A stretch of 64,000 nucleotides of DNA, from the NCBI RefSeq assembly GCF_021023085.1, contig NZ_PGCK01000010.1, forward strand, positions 62,001 through 126,000. Direction: 5' to 3'. Made by a program: the position numbers and the translations under genes. Shown here piece by piece: positions 63,687 through 64,000 of this stretch; position 1 is the first letter of the stretch; each line of letters begins with the position of its first letter. Origin of the DNA: Methanooceanicella nereidis (GTDB lineage: Archaea; Halobacteriota; Methanocellia; Methanocellales; Methanocellaceae). The notes beneath the pieces were generated by a model, which was given only the letters and a program-made list of their open reading frames with translations, searched no databases and was not told where the DNA came from.

Positions 63687-63844
63687 CTCAACTTCCTCCG
63701 GTTAGACCATTATTGTATCTTTTCAACATATTTAAGAATTATCTTATTTATTCATCGATATGACAGGTTATGACATTTAAGCGATATGTCTTCCTTGAAT
63801 TGTATCAAAAGAGCTATTTGAAGCATAAGCGAATATAACATATT

Positions 63845-64000
63845 ATGCCTTTGGAAGTCGAGAGCCTGGAAATAAAAAACAGGAATGGTCTGATAAAGGG
63901 AGAGCTTTTCAAAGTGTATACTGACCGCGGGATATTGTTCTTGCATGGTAAAGATGATTACAGGTACGGCCCGTCCGGGATGTATAAAAAGATCTCCGAT
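63845..64000 (+). CDS. Start of a possible alpha/beta hydrolase (cut by the right edge)
   Basis: From ATG 63845 the frame stays open to the window end (52 codons, no stop). It begins MPLEVESLEIKNRNGLIKGE, continues with a hydrophobic strand GILFLHG, which resembles the oxyanion-hole strand of alpha/beta hydrolases, and then YRYGPSGMYKKISD. The evidence for a hydrolase is this short stretch only. A TATA-like element is not clear. Confidence 0.55.
   Translation, partial: MPLEVESLEIKNRNGLIKGELFKVYTDRGILFLHGKDDYRYGPSGMYKKISD

Overview
The window comes from a methanogenic archaeon. It carries genes for coenzyme B synthesis (aks cluster), methanopterin synthesis (mptA, mptG), methenyl-H4MPT cyclohydrolase (mch, two copies), the radical SAM enzyme that methylates an arginine of methyl-CoM reductase (mmp10), and methanogenesis marker 11. 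The archaeal CobY replaces bacterial CobU. Promoters are TATA boxes, and ribosome binding sites are of the GGAGG/GGTGA type. Gene content fits a class II methanogen of the Methanocellales/Methanomicrobia side; this placement is inference, since no rRNA is present. No tRNA, rRNA, CRISPR array, insertion sequence or prophage was seen.

Layout. 1-4.2 kb: small hypothetical genes, a SIMPL-domain protein, and a CcdA-like membrane protein with an unrecognised partner. 4.2-10.5 kb: isopropylmalate/homocitrate-type genes (aksF, aksE, aksD, divergent aksA) and an orphan IorA-like TPP enzyme. 10.9-12.8 kb: a radical SAM gene translationally coupled to methanogenesis marker 11. 12.9-26.5 kb: a cobalamin region (cobD-cbiB-cobS-cobY operon, cbiA/cfbB, btuFCD, cbiP), interrupted by three tandem copies of a CxxC-x17-CxxC mini-protein gene and a Na/Pi cotransporter. 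26.8-32.4 kb: a RavA/ViaA-type AAA-VWA pair, a TylF-like protein, a metallo-beta-lactamase-fold hydrolase and a divergent FtsZ homologue. 32.7 kb: thiC. 34.1-39.8 kb: phosphate uptake (pstSCAB-phoU, an AbrB-PhoU regulator and an unlisted 50-residue Cys-rich protein). 40-51 kb: rlmE, dedA, a divergent mch paralogue, an odd ATP-sulfurylase-like protein, secreted Thr/Pro-rich proteins, a CinA-type domain protein, an M29-like peptidase and alaX. 51-56.4 kb: a small wHTH regulator, SAM hydrolase, the riboflavin-pathway reductase, an orphan receiver domain and an AIR-synthase-related protein. 57.6-64 kb: mptA, mch, mptG, mmp10, a HEAT-repeat membrane protein, and the start of a possible hydrolase.

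The cofactor genes work together. Cobalamin synthesis and import feed the corrinoid enzymes. Mmp10 is itself a B12-dependent radical SAM enzyme. MptA and MptG make the pterin carrier used by Mch, and the aks enzymes make the side chain of coenzyme B, the second substrate of methyl-CoM reductase.

Intergenic DNA holds at least six dispersed palindromic elements built from one core (10.6, 21.4, 40.9, 43.2, 57.3 and 59.8 kb). A seventh, unrelated palindrome of about 550 bp lies at 56.7-57.2 kb. Other unusual features are two likely non-AUG/GUG/UUG starts (ATT for btuF, CTG for alaX), five terminator hairpins that contain the stop codon, a shared promoter motif in the phosphate locus, and a strong 18-bp RNA-type hairpin at 61.6 kb.
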